From Halobacillus litoralis (lineage in GTDB: Bacteria > Bacillota > Bacilli > Bacillales > Halobacillaceae): DNA of 64,000 nt. The notes beneath the pieces were generated by a model. It saw only the letters and a program-made list of their open reading frames with translations, was not told the DNA's origin and searched no databases. Positions 51,356 through 59,257 of the stretch are shown piece by piece. Where the stretch lies: assembly GCF_020524025.1 (NCBI RefSeq), contig NZ_JAIVKN010000001.1, positions 310,001-374,000 of the forward strand. The letters run 5' to 3'. Position numbers and translations under genes: made by a program. Positions within the stretch are counted from its first letter, which is position 1. Each line of letters starts with the position of its first letter.

Positions 51356-51568
51356 ATGAAACATATAAAGAATCTAGGGATATTAAAATACATGATTGCT
51401 GTGTTTAGCCTTATTCTATTAGCGGGGTGTCTCGGTTTTCTGACGATCTATAACAGCCACCTGAAAGTAAGAGAATTAACCAATGAGTGTTATGACAAAG
51501 GCGGAATGCCTTCAATAGAAAAATCAGGTATTAGAATCGTAGACTTTTCCTGCGATGTGAGCTCGTAG
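51356..51568 (+). CDS. Small membrane protein with C-x(n)-GGMPxIE...C motif (copy 2)
   Basis: 70 residues: MIAVFSLILLAGCLGFLTIY is one hydrophobic helix (with a lipobox-like LLAGC, though the hydrophobic run continues past it), then NECYDKGGMPSIEKSGIRIV and DFSCDVSS. The second half aligns with the protein at 33127 (NACLNEGKTPVVEQ, SVSC). GGAGGGGAGGGG precedes ATG. Confidence 0.65.
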   Translation: MKHIKNLGILKYMIAVFSLILLAGCLGFLTIYNSHLKVRELTNECYDKGGMPSIEKSGIRIVDFSCDVSS

Positions 51569-51603
51569 AAGATTAGACCCTATGAGATAAAGAGGTGATC
51601 CGA

Positions 51604-51906
51604 ATGCTGGTTTCCATTATGACTTGTTTTCTACTTGGAATGTTGATTCTGTTCACAGGGTATCTCACATGGTGTAAAAAGAAGCTTTTTCTTATTGCCG
51701 GTTATGATCCAAAAGCTTACAAGGGGGATAAGGACCAGTTAGCGAGGCGGAGCGGTCTCTATTCTATCCTGGTTGGACTTTGTACGATCCTTCTGCCATT
51801 CGGGCTTGAGTACGTAGGCCCTGTAACGGGTGTCCTATACGGGGGGATTGCCTTTATTCCAGGCATTTTTCTAGCTGTTCATGTTCTACGAAAACAGATG
51901 GGATAA
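51604..51906 (+). CDS. DUF3784 family membrane protein
   Basis: 100 residues. One N-terminal helix (TCFLLGMLILFTGYLTW), then LFLIAGYDPKAYKGDKDQLA, a DUF3784-like conserved loop (L-x-AGY followed by a charged segment and RRSG), and two more helices. GAGGTGA is 4-10 bases before ATG 51604. It follows the previous small gene by 35 bases. Function unknown. Confidence 0.75.
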   Translation: MLVSIMTCFLLGMLILFTGYLTWCKKKLFLIAGYDPKAYKGDKDQLARRSGLYSILVGLCTILLPFGLEYVGPVTGVLYGGIAFIPGIFLAVHVLRKQMG

Positions 51907-52025
51907 ACGATAGACGTTGTATTTATGAAGATGAAAATAAAACGCTTTTGGGATTATATCTATTGAGGAGATCACGACTACGAATCCTGAAGTACCTGCC
52001 CTTTTATTTATAAAGGAGGGATATT

Positions 52026-52322
52026 TTGAAGAAAATCTATATTCATATTTTAAACATAGCTGCTTTGATTGTATTATTAGTATTTAATTTTTTTGCTTAC
52101 CTTGGTATGAATTTCACTCCACCAACGGAACCCTATACGGCAGAATATACTTTTTTAGCTAGTTTCTATCTAATTTGGGGGATTTTTTATTATCTGCAAG
52201 TAAAACAAAACTCATTTAAAAAATTTCTAGTCTTAATTTTGATTGAGTTGATCTTCCTTTTCGCGTGGGGATCATTCTGGGGGTCGTTTGGACATACATT
52301 ACTAGAAAACTTACTGGAATAA
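52026..52322 (+). CDS. Uncharacterised three-helix membrane protein
   Basis: 98 residues: IHILNIAALIVLLVFNFFAY, FLASFYLIWGIFYYLQV and FLVLILIELIFLFAWGSFWG. TTG 52026 lies 6 bases after AAAGGAGGG. Codon and amino acid content (Phe, Leu, Ile) is AT-richer than its neighbours. No family recognised. Confidence 0.65.
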   Translation: MKKIYIHILNIAALIVLLVFNFFAYLGMNFTPPTEPYTAEYTFLASFYLIWGIFYYLQVKQNSFKKFLVLILIELIFLFAWGSFWGSFGHTLLENLLE

Positions 52323-52950
52323 CTTCTCAAAATACATGGAGTTAATGAAAGTGTGTAGGAAATGAACACAGGGGTGGTCTTGTATTCAAGCCTCTCAGAA
52401 ACGGAGGAGTTTTTGGAAGACTCGCTGCTGGTGAAGGTTCCTATTATACTTCTAATTTCGGCACTGCAAATACGCTTTGAAGATATACGCTTCTGGTGAT
52501 AATGTAAACTTCTTAAAATTCACAAGTAGACCATTTTTATATAAGAGTTTATGATCCTTGAATTTTAATTCCATAAAGTGGTTTTAATGCCAAATAATTA
52601 GAATTTAACAGTTTTCGTTGTCTATGTATAAAAGGAATAGAAAAGCAGTTCCATCAGTACTTCTCTTACTCTAATACAGGCGGATCCACTTTTAAACCAC
52701 CAGGTATGAAATGGGAAGGATGGTTGCAATTCTAAAATGGATCATTATAATGCTGTGAGGGTAGTGGTTCAATTTCATGTTTAAGCCCTGCTCCAGTCGG
52801 TTATAACTATACGTGCTGATAGAAAACTACTAAGCTTACATTGTAACAAATCCTTAACAACTTGGAACCTTTATGTAGTTTACTTCATGTAATTTTTCTG
52901 TTAAATTATATAAATATTTACCTATCGTTAGGTACATCAGGAGGTTAATC
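52323..52950. other. Long intergenic region before ltaS, includes a coding remnant
   Basis: About 630 bases. At 52612-52735 a plus frame without a start reads EKQFHQYFSYSNTGGSTFKP and PGMKWEGWLQF before TAA, which looks like the decayed 3' end of a gene. Bases 52919-52934 hold TACCTA-TCGT-TAGGTA, a small hairpin directly before the GGAGG of ltaS. The rest is AT-rich, with no other feature I can support; the ltaS promoter should be here. Confidence 0.45.
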
Positions 52951-54843
52951 ATGTTTAACCAAAAACAAAATCTATTAAACAAAGGCTGGTTTTTCTTTGC
53001 CATTGCCGCTTTCTTTCTTTGGGCAAAGACGTACTACGCCCTGCAGACTGCATTTACGTTAGATATTGAAAATGGGATTCAACAATTTATTTTAATCATT
53101 ACACCAATAAGTTCATTGCTGTTTTTCCTGGGACTTTCCCTTTTCTTCTCACCGAAAAGACGGAACAAAGCATTTATGACTATTTATTTCTTATTATCTT
53201 TCGCTCTTTATGCGAACGTTGTGTATTACCGGTTTTTCAATGATTTCATTACACTACCGGTCTTAATGCAATATAAAAACTTCGGTGATCTTGGTGGAAG
53301 TGCTAAAGCCTTGACGCATCCGTTGGACTTTTTATACTGGGTGGATATTGTGGTATTAATTACCTGGCTCGTTGTTAAGAAAACGAAGCCGACGATTGAA
53401 TTCCGAAAACGTACAATAGCCATGATTTTCGCAGCTTCCCTCGGATTTGCTGCTGTCAACTTGAGCCTTGCAGAAATGGAGCGGCCACAGCTTCTGGTAA
53501 GGACCTTTGACCGCGCGAAATTAGTCAAGCTTCTGGGGATCTACAACTATCATATTTACGATACGGTCATGACGGCAAAAACGTCTTCCCACCGTGTTTT
53601 AGCTGATAGTAACGAATTGAGCGAGGTACTAAACTACGTGAACTCTCAACAAGGGAAGATGGGAGCACATGGTGAGTATTTCGGGAAGGCTGAAGGAAAA
53701 AACGTAGTGCTTGTTTCCTTAGAGTCTACTCAGAACTTTGTCATTGACCGCAATTTACACGGTCAGGAAATTACACCATTCCTAAACGATCTTAAAGATG
53801 AAAGTTTCTACTTTAACAATTTTTATCACAATACAGGTCAAGGGAAGACGTCCGACGCTGAGTTCTTAATTGATAACTCTATGTATGGACTTCCACGTGG
53901 AGCTGTATTTACAACTAATGCGAATAATGAGTTTAATGCTACACCTGAGATTCTGAAGGGACACGGGTACACGCCTGTAAGTTTCCATGGAAATCACGCA
54001 AGCTTCTGGAACCGTGATGTCATGTATCAAAGTCTTGGATATGACCATTACTTCTCTAAACGAGAATATAATGTAACGGATGAAAACTCTGTGAACTACG
54101 GATTAAAGGATATTCCATTCTTTGAACAGTCTATGCCGAAATTAAAAGGATTGGATAAACCGTATTATGCGAAATTCCTAACCATGACGAACCACTACCC
54201 ATATATTACAAACAATGAAAATATGGAAATGATCGAGCCGGCTGATACCGGCGACGGATCAGTCGACCGTTATTTCCAAACGGTCCGTTATGAAGATGAA
54301 TCCATTAAGAAATTCTTCCAGATGATGAAAGAACAAGGGGAATATGAAGATACGATCTTCGTATTATACGGAGACCACTACGGAATATCTGAAAACCACA
54401 ACCGTGCAATGAGTGAAATTCTAGGCAAAGAAATCCGTCCATTTGAACACACTCAACTGCAAAAAGTACCATTGATCATTCATATCCCTGGAATGGAAGG
54501 GAAACAAATGGATACTGTCGGCGGTGAGATTGACTTGAAACCGACGATTCTTCATTTACTGGGAATAGAACAGGAAAATGACGTTCAGTTTGGTACAGAC
54601 CTCTTTAAGAAAGATCGTGAAAGTGTCACAATTTTCCGGGACGGCAGTGTTGTAACTGATGAATATGTGTATGCCGCTGAAGGGGATCATTGTTACGACA
54701 AATCGTCAGGAGAAGAAATAGACGCGAAGACGTGTGCTCCTTTGAAAGAAAAGGCAGAGACAGAACTTAATTATTCAGATAAAGTTGTTTACGGAGACTT
54801 ATTAAGGTTTCTAGACAGCGAAAAAGAAGAAACAGAACAATAA
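52951..54843 (+). CDS. ltaS: Lipoteichoic acid synthase
   Basis: 630 residues. Five N-terminal membrane helices (to about residue 165), a linker with a possible signal-peptidase site around residue 215, then the extracellular sulfatase-fold domain: VSLESTQNF (metal Glu258), HNTGQGKTSDAEF with Thr300, the nucleophile position known from S. aureus LtaS, FHGNHASFWNRDVM and LYGDHYGISENH (metal Asp-His). It polymerises glycerol phosphate from phosphatidylglycerol onto the lipid anchor. ATG follows AGGAGG. Paralogues exist in Bacillus, so it may be LtaS or a YfnI/YqgS type. Confidence 0.94.
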   Translation: MFNQKQNLLNKGWFFFAIAAFFLWAKTYYALQTAFTLDIENGIQQFILIITPISSLLFFLGLSLFFSPKRRNKAFMTIYFLLSFALYANVVYYRFFNDFITLPVLMQYKNFGDLGGSAKALTHPLDFLYWVDIVVLITWLVVKKTKPTIEFRKRTIAMIFAASLGFAAVNLSLAEMERPQLLVRTFDRAKLVKLLGIYNYHIYDTVMTAKTSSHRVLADSNELSEVLNYVNSQQGKMGAHGEYFGKAEGKNVVLVSLESTQNFVIDRNLHGQEITPFLNDLKDESFYFNNFYHNTGQGKTSDAEFLIDNSMYGLPRGAVFTTNANNEFNATPEILKGHGYTPVSFHGNHASFWNRDVMYQSLGYDHYFSKREYNVTDENSVNYGLKDIPFFEQSMPKLKGLDKPYYAKFLTMTNHYPYITNNENMEMIEPADTGDGSVDRYFQTVRYEDESIKKFFQMMKEQGEYEDTIFVLYGDHYGISENHNRAMSEILGKEIRPFEHTQLQKVPLIIHIPGMEGKQMDTVGGEIDLKPTILHLLGIEQENDVQFGTDLFKKDRESVTIFRDGSVVTDEYVYAAEGDHCYDKSSGEEIDAKTCAPLKEKAETELNYSDKVVYGDLLRFLDSEKEETEQ

Positions 54844-54851
54844 TCTTTTAT

Positions 54852-54886
54852 AACCCACTCCCTGTAGTACAGGGAGTGGGTTTTTC
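54852..54886. terminator. Intrinsic terminator after ltaS
   Basis: CCCACTCCCTGT (54854-54865) pairs with ACAGGGAGTGGG (54869-54880), then TTTTTC. Lies between ltaS and the convergent TetR gene. Confidence 0.92.
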
Positions 54887-54909
54887 ATTTCGGACATTCA
54901 TCTTTTTAT

Positions 54910-55530
54910 TTACTTTTTCAACCCAGCCGCATAAAAGGGACCGTTAATTGTCAAATTGATTAAAATATGGGCCATTTCCTCGGGTGACTCTTCTCTTTCA
55001 CTATTCAGCCATTGCTGTATGACACCTATATGGGCAGAAGCTACATAGGACACCAGGAATTCACCTGGAACTAACAAATTCTCCTTCTTAATAATAGGAT
55101 GATTGTTACTTTCAAAAATTGTTTTCCAGACGAACTTCTTCAACTTTGCCTGAAAGGATACATCTCCTTTTGGACCAAGCACAGCTTTCATAAACCTTCT
55201 GTTTTGATCTAAATATTTAAAAATTGAGACAAGAACGGAGAAGGGGGTAGTAGCTGAAGATGTATCTTCTTGAGGAGATGCAATAATATTTGGAACGTTT
55301 TTCAGCACCAGACCTGCTAATTCCTTCATAATTTCTTCCTCGCATTTGTTCATTAAATCATACTTATCCTGGTAATGGCTGTAAAAGGTTCCACGGTTGA
55401 TTTTGGCCCGGGTGGTTATGTCTTTAACTTTTATGGCTTCAAAACCTTTTTCTTCCATTAATTCTACCAAGGCATCCCGGATTGATTCTTTCGTACGTAA
55501 TACCCGTAAATCGGTGATTGTCTCCTTCAT
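54910..55530 (-). CDS. TetR/AcrR family transcriptional regulator
   Basis: 206 residues. N-terminal helix-turn-helix: TKESIRDALVELMEEKGFEA, IKVKDITTRAKINRGTFYSH and YQDKYDLMNKCEEEI. The remainder is the ligand-binding helical domain, of the TetR_C_33-like YhgD/YbiH kind. ATG 55530 is 8 bases after GGGAGG. It is divergent from the YhgE-like gene at 55771 and most likely represses it, as yhgD lies next to yhgE in B. subtilis. Confidence 0.92.
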   Translation of the reverse strand: MKETITDLRVLRTKESIRDALVELMEEKGFEAIKVKDITTRAKINRGTFYSHYQDKYDLMNKCEEEIMKELAGLVLKNVPNIIASPQEDTSSATTPFSVLVSIFKYLDQNRRFMKAVLGPKGDVSFQAKLKKFVWKTIFESNNHPIIKKENLLVPGEFLVSYVASAHIGVIQQWLNSEREESPEEMAHILINLTINGPFYAAGLKK

Positions 55531-55697
55531 TTCGCTTCCTCCCTGCATGTAATCGAACACCGTGTTGATTAAGATTATAATCCAGCCCCGGATTAAATAA
55601 AAGGGAGTAAACCAGAACTACTGTATCGGTAATCTGAATTTTATCCAACACATTCAATTTTATGTCTATTAACCGACACAATGGAAGCATCTGTTTA

Positions 55698-55744
55698 TTG
55701 TAGATGGATTCATCCAAACATATAATAAAAAAACAACACGTTGT
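55698..55744 (+). promoter_or_regulatory. Promoter with palindromes before the YhgE-like gene
   Basis: TTGTAG (55698-55703) and TATAAT (55721-55726) are 17 bases apart. TGGAT-TC-ATCCA (55705-55716) lies inside the spacer, and ACAAC-AC-GTTGT (55733-55744) covers the start-site region. Either could be the operator for the divergent TetR protein. Confidence 0.6.
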
Positions 55745-55770
55745 CCAATTATTAAGAGGGAGAGAGTAAG

Positions 55771-56922
55771 ATGTTTAAAAACAAACTTGTTATGGCATCA
55801 CCAATTATTGCGCTGGCTGTCTTATTTATCTTTTCATTAACTTTGATTCCTTCGTTGAATGTTCAACCCAAAGATCTGCAGATTGCTATTGTAAATATGG
55901 ATGAGGGAGCGATGGGACAGACGATAGTAGATACGATGAATCAACCTTCCGATACGGATGATGATTCAGTTGTTGAATGGGTGCAGGTGAAAAGTGAAAA
56001 AGCTGCTCAGGAGGGTTTAGACAAGCGAGCGTATTATGGAGCTTTAGTAATTCCAAAAGACTTCAGTGAGAAGCAGGCTTCCTTACAATCGGCTGCACCT
56101 ATATCTCCTGAAGTTAAAATCTATGTCAATCAGGGTATGAATATGGCTGCTTCAACTATGGCAGGGCAGGTGATGAATGGAGTAGTTGACAACATGAACA
56201 ATAAAATTCGAACTCAACTGCTGGAAGGATTTAAAGCGCAGGACACTGCTTTGACAATTGAGCAGGCTTCCATGTTAGCGACACCAATCAGTAAAAATGT
56301 CACAAATGTAAACGAAGTTGGAGAGAATAGTGCAAATGGTAACTCGCCAATTACAATGTTCCAACCCCTATGGATGGGAAGTTTAGCTGGTGCGGCTATC
56401 ATTTTTATGGCCATCAGCAAAATGAATATCCATTCCAGGAAAGAAAACCTTCTTACAAAGATGGGGCAGATCATCATGGGAGCTGTAGTGGCTCTTGTAA
56501 TCGGATTTGGCTTTACTTGGATGGCCGATGGAATGCTGGGACTTAACATTCCTAATTTTATAGATACCGCATTATTTTTATCCATTACCTCCTTCAGCTT
56601 CTTTCTATTGATATCTGCTGTCCTTTCATTAGTGGGATTCAAGGGGATCGCCATCTTTGTTTTATTACTTTTCTTTGGAGGCCCGTTATTAGCACTGGCA
56701 CCTGAAATGATGTCTCCATTTTATCGAGATTGGATTTACTCCTGGCTGCCGATGCGGTTTATGGTGGAAGGTCTCCGGGAGTTATTCTTCTTTGGAGAAG
56801 AGTTAACGTGGAGCACTCCTGTTGCAGTCCTTGTGTGGATTGGAGTAGGGAGCATACTTATTATTCTGGCTAATGCTTTTAAGCCTACGAGTAAAAAGCA
56901 GGATACCGAAGTGAACTCTTAA
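55771..56922 (+). CDS. YhgE/Pip-type ABC-2 membrane protein, short form
   Basis: 383 residues. First helix MASPIIALAVLFIFSLTLIP, then an extracellular region with LQIAIVNMDEGAMGQTIVDT and YYGALVIPKDFSEKQASLQS, both matching the 742-residue protein at 36384 (PVAVVNEDEG, YYAVIVIPDNFSEKLE). It lacks the long coiled coil. The C-terminal helices include LLFFGGPLLALAPEMMSPFY. Likely an exporter-like or cell-surface protein. ATG follows AGAGGGAG. Convergent in control with the TetR gene. Confidence 0.88.
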   Translation: MFKNKLVMASPIIALAVLFIFSLTLIPSLNVQPKDLQIAIVNMDEGAMGQTIVDTMNQPSDTDDDSVVEWVQVKSEKAAQEGLDKRAYYGALVIPKDFSEKQASLQSAAPISPEVKIYVNQGMNMAASTMAGQVMNGVVDNMNNKIRTQLLEGFKAQDTALTIEQASMLATPISKNVTNVNEVGENSANGNSPITMFQPLWMGSLAGAAIIFMAISKMNIHSRKENLLTKMGQIIMGAVVALVIGFGFTWMADGMLGLNIPNFIDTALFLSITSFSFFLLISAVLSLVGFKGIAIFVLLLFFGGPLLALAPEMMSPFYRDWIYSWLPMRFMVEGLRELFFFGEELTWSTPVAVLVWIGVGSILIILANAFKPTSKKQDTEVNS

Positions 56923-56940
56923 TCAAATTTAATCAGCTTT

Positions 56941-56973
56941 AAACCGTTTCTATAAAATGAAACGGTTTTTTCT
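56941..56973 (+). terminator. Intrinsic terminator
   Basis: AAACCGTTTC (56941-56950) pairs with GAAACGGTTT (56959-56968), then TTTTCTT. Ends the YhgE-like transcript. Confidence 0.9.
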
Positions 56974-56987
56974 TATAAAGAATGTGA

Positions 56988-57182
56988 AATTACGAGGACT
57001 GTAAATTTGGTAATGGGGATGAATCTATAAATGTATACAATGTTCCCTTACGGTGGGACGGAAAGTACCCTGCAGGAGAGGGATTTTACAAGGGTATCAT
57101 TGCAAATACAGAGCTGGTACGGATTGAACAGGGCAGGGATGAGGATGTTATAGAATTGATTAAAGTACTACATATTCAATAA
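56988..57182 (+). pseudogene. Start-less coding remnant
   Basis: 64 open codons with protein-like text: DCKFGNGDESINVYNVPLRW, then DGKYPAGEGFYKGIIANTEL and VRIEQGRDEDVIELIKVLHI before TAA. There is no start codon in frame and TGA is just upstream, directly after a terminator. It is probably the 3' end of a deleted gene of unknown family. Confidence 0.5.
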
Positions 57183-57271
57183 AAAAGAGCTGAAAGGAAA
57201 CCACTCTTTTTAATGTAGGAATGCCGATGACAGCAATTCTTATATGATCGAGTATTTATTTGATTTCATAC

Positions 57272-57307
57272 AAAAAAGCATTTGACCACCGGCGTCAAAT
57301 GCTTTTT
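57272..57307 (-). terminator. Intrinsic terminator of the transporter pair
   Basis: AAAAAGCATTTGA pairs with TCAAATGCTTTTT (57295-57307) around a 9-base loop. On the minus strand it follows the stop of the second transporter gene by 6 bases and ends with a T-run. Confidence 0.9.
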
Positions 57308-57312
57308 GTGTA

Positions 57313-57777
57313 TTAACTTACCGCTTCTGTCTGAGTTTTTTTATTTCCTTTGTATATGAAGTATAAGGCCAAGGCCATAAACGCCAGTGCAAGTACACGA
57401 GGTCCATCCAGATCAATCTGAATACCTCCAAACCAGCCAAAGTGATCAATAATTAAACCAATAACGAGCTGACCAACGATGGTGGTCAGGTTCGTTGCGA
57501 TGACTCCAATCCTTGGGATAGCTACGATGGTGAAGGATAGGTAAAACACACCCATAAACACACCGCTTAACTGCCAGTTCGGTGCATTCATAATGCCTGA
57601 CAAATCCCCTTCACCGAAGAATAGAATAATAATAAATAGAAAAATAGACCCTGTCAAAAATGTGAGGAGGGCTGTTTCAATGGTGCCGGCTCCTTTACTG
57701 AATGTCCCGTTAACGGCTGACTGGGCGCTCAATGTAATTCCTGCGAATAATGTGAATAAAACCATTAATATATCCAT
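57313..57777 (-). CDS. DMT superfamily half-size transporter, YdcZ/DUF606 type (second of pair)
   Basis: 154 residues, five membrane helices. GITLSAQSAVNGTFSKGAGT at the N-terminus and IGVIATNLTTIVGQLVIGLI with IDHFGWFGG are characteristic of DUF606. Such proteins usually work as paired subunits; the partner lies 28 bases upstream. ATG 57777 follows GAGGAGAG. Substrate unknown. Confidence 0.88.
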   Translation of the reverse strand: MDILMVLFTLFAGITLSAQSAVNGTFSKGAGTIETALLTFLTGSIFLFIIILFFGEGDLSGIMNAPNWQLSGVFMGVFYLSFTIVAIPRIGVIATNLTTIVGQLVIGLIIDHFGWFGGIQIDLDGPRVLALAFMALALYFIYKGNKKTQTEAVS

Positions 57778-57805
57778 AAATCATCTCTCCTCTCGTTAGA
57801 AATCT

Positions 57806-58237
57806 CTACTGATTAATTAAAATAAGCGCTATGATCATGGATAGTACCGCAAAGACCTTTTCTTTATTGATCCTTGAAGCGGCACTTCCAAGCCAGCCAA
57901 AGTGTTCGATAATCATGCTCATTACTATTTGACCAATAATAACGGCGACCATTGTAATGCCTACTCCCACGAAAGGAACACTGATTACAATCGATAAGAG
58001 ATAGACCACACCCAGAATTCCTCCAATGAGAGACCACTTCGGGGCTTCCATCGTATAGGAAAGCTTGCCTTTTCCAAAAAACAACCAAATCAACCCCAGG
58101 ATTAAGGAGCCTACAGCAAAGTTATAAAACGTTGTTTCCAGTTCACCAATTGATTTACCTAAGTCGCCATAAAGTGCACTTTCAAAACTGAGTGCAGCAC
58201 CTGCTAAGAGTGCAAAAATATAAGAAAAATACCGCAT
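57806..58237 (-). CDS. DMT superfamily half-size transporter, YdcZ/DUF606 type (first of pair)
   Basis: 143 residues, five helices. GAALSFESALYGDLGKSIGE corresponds to the SAQSAVNGTF segment of the partner, and VGITMVAVIIGQIVMSMIIE with HFGWLGS to its second motif. About a third of residues are shared with the partner by eye. AAAGGATC is 9 bases before ATG 58237. The ArsR gene lies 80 bases upstream on the same strand. Confidence 0.88.
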   Translation of the reverse strand: MRYFSYIFALLAGAALSFESALYGDLGKSIGELETTFYNFAVGSLILGLIWLFFGKGKLSYTMEAPKWSLIGGILGVVYLLSIVISVPFVGVGITMVAVIIGQIVMSMIIEHFGWLGSAASRINKEKVFAVLSMIIALILINQ

Positions 58238-58317
58238 ATCTATGATCCTTTCATCATTATATTTAAATATCTAGAATTATCGATATAAACAAATGAAAAA
58301 TATACAGAAATCATATA

Positions 58318-58632
58318 TTAGATTTCTGTATGAAGATACTCCGCCAGCTGACGAATCAATTCATCATTTCGTCTGTAATACGTCCACTGACCATAACGTA
58401 CAGATTCAAGTAACCCGGCTTTCTGCATCATGTTTAGGTAATGGGAAACGGTAGATTGAGAAGCCTGAGCTTTTTCCTGGATATCCCCTACACAAACACC
58501 GCCCTTAATACTTACCTCCTTAGGGAGATGAGCCTGCTGTTTGGGGAAATGCTTCTCTGGTTCCTTAAGCCAATGCAATATGTTCAGTCGGGTTTCATTA
58601 GACAATGCTTTGAATAAATCGATAGGTTCCAT
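58318..58632 (-). CDS. ArsR-family transcriptional regulator
   Basis: 104 residues. IDLFKALSNETRLNILHWLK opens the winged helix, QASQSTVSHYLNMMQKAGLL is the recognition helix, and ESVRYGQWTYYRRNDELI the wing. Only one Cys (GVCVGD), so there is no classic metal site. No ribosome-binding site precedes ATG 58632; the promoter's -10 box ends 7 bases upstream, so the mRNA probably begins at or next to the start codon. Predicted to control itself and the transporter pair downstream. Confidence 0.9.
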   Translation of the reverse strand: MEPIDLFKALSNETRLNILHWLKEPEKHFPKQQAHLPKEVSIKGGVCVGDIQEKAQASQSTVSHYLNMMQKAGLLESVRYGQWTYYRRNDELIRQLAEYLHTEI

Positions 58633-58639
58633 GCTTTGT

Positions 58640-58669
58640 ATTATAAATCGAAAAAATTCGATATGTCAA
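58640..58669 (-). promoter_or_regulatory. ArsR promoter with operator in the spacer
   Basis: On the minus strand TTGACA (58664-58669) and TATAAT (58640-58645) are consensus boxes 18 bases apart. The inverted repeat ATCGAA-AAAA-TTCGAT (58647-58662) fills the spacer, so bound repressor would exclude polymerase. The start codon is 7 bases after the -10 box. Confidence 0.85.
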
Positions 58670-58785
58670 AAGGGGAGTTCAAAATCGAGAAGAGATGAAC
58701 TTTCCTCTTGGAATAACTTTAGGTTATGATCTGGATAACGGGACCCAAAATAGTGGGATATCATTTGGGAATGAACATGAAACAT

Positions 58786-58837
58786 AAGAAATTCCACCTC
58801 ACTTGGCTATGCATAAGTAAGGAGGGGGAATTCTTTT
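58786..58837 (-). terminator. Probable terminator of the GntR/ABC operon
   Basis: AAGAAATTCCACCTC pairs with GGAGGGGGAATTCTT (58821-58835) with one mismatch around a 20-base loop, 55 bases past the GntR stop. T content on the minus strand is moderate. Confidence 0.6.
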
Positions 58838-58891
58838 TTATATTTAGATTGGTTAAGAGTATAATCGTGAACGTCTAATTCATATCTACAC

Positions 58892-59257
58892 CTAATACAC
58901 CTTTTTCAGAAGTTCAATTACTTCTTCTAAAGTAAGTCCAAAGGATTTGTAATAGGAAATGTCAACAGCCATTTGCTTTTCAACCAGTTCATTACGCTTT
59001 TTTAAAATATCCTCAGATGAAAGTTCGGCTACAAAGCATCCCTTTCCAGTTACAGTATAGATTAAACCACGTCGTTCAAGCTCTTCCCAAGCTTTTTTTA
59101 TGGTGATAATACTGACACGTAATTCCTTGGCCGCCTGTCGAATGGATGGAAGACTATATCCTTTTTCAATCTCACCCTTGAGAATTTGGGCACTAATTTG
59201 TTCAAAAAGCTGCTGGTAGATTGGTTTTTCTGAGGTGTTTGAAATAGCTATATTCAT
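58892..59257 (-). CDS. GntR-family regulator, YtrA subfamily
   Basis: 121 residues: KPIYQQLFEQISAQILKGEI, SLPSIRQAAKELRVSIITIK and AWEELERRGLIYTVTGKGCF form the GntR winged helix; the short C-terminal tail (about 45 residues) is typical of the YtrA subfamily. Its ATG overlaps the permease stop by one base (TAATG). As the last gene of the operon it probably represses the operon promoter at 60781-60830. Confidence 0.92.
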   Translation of the reverse strand: MNIAISNTSEKPIYQQLFEQISAQILKGEIEKGYSLPSIRQAAKELRVSIITIKKAWEELERRGLIYTVTGKGCFVAELSSEDILKKRNELVEKQMAVDISYYKSFGLTLEEVIELLKKVY

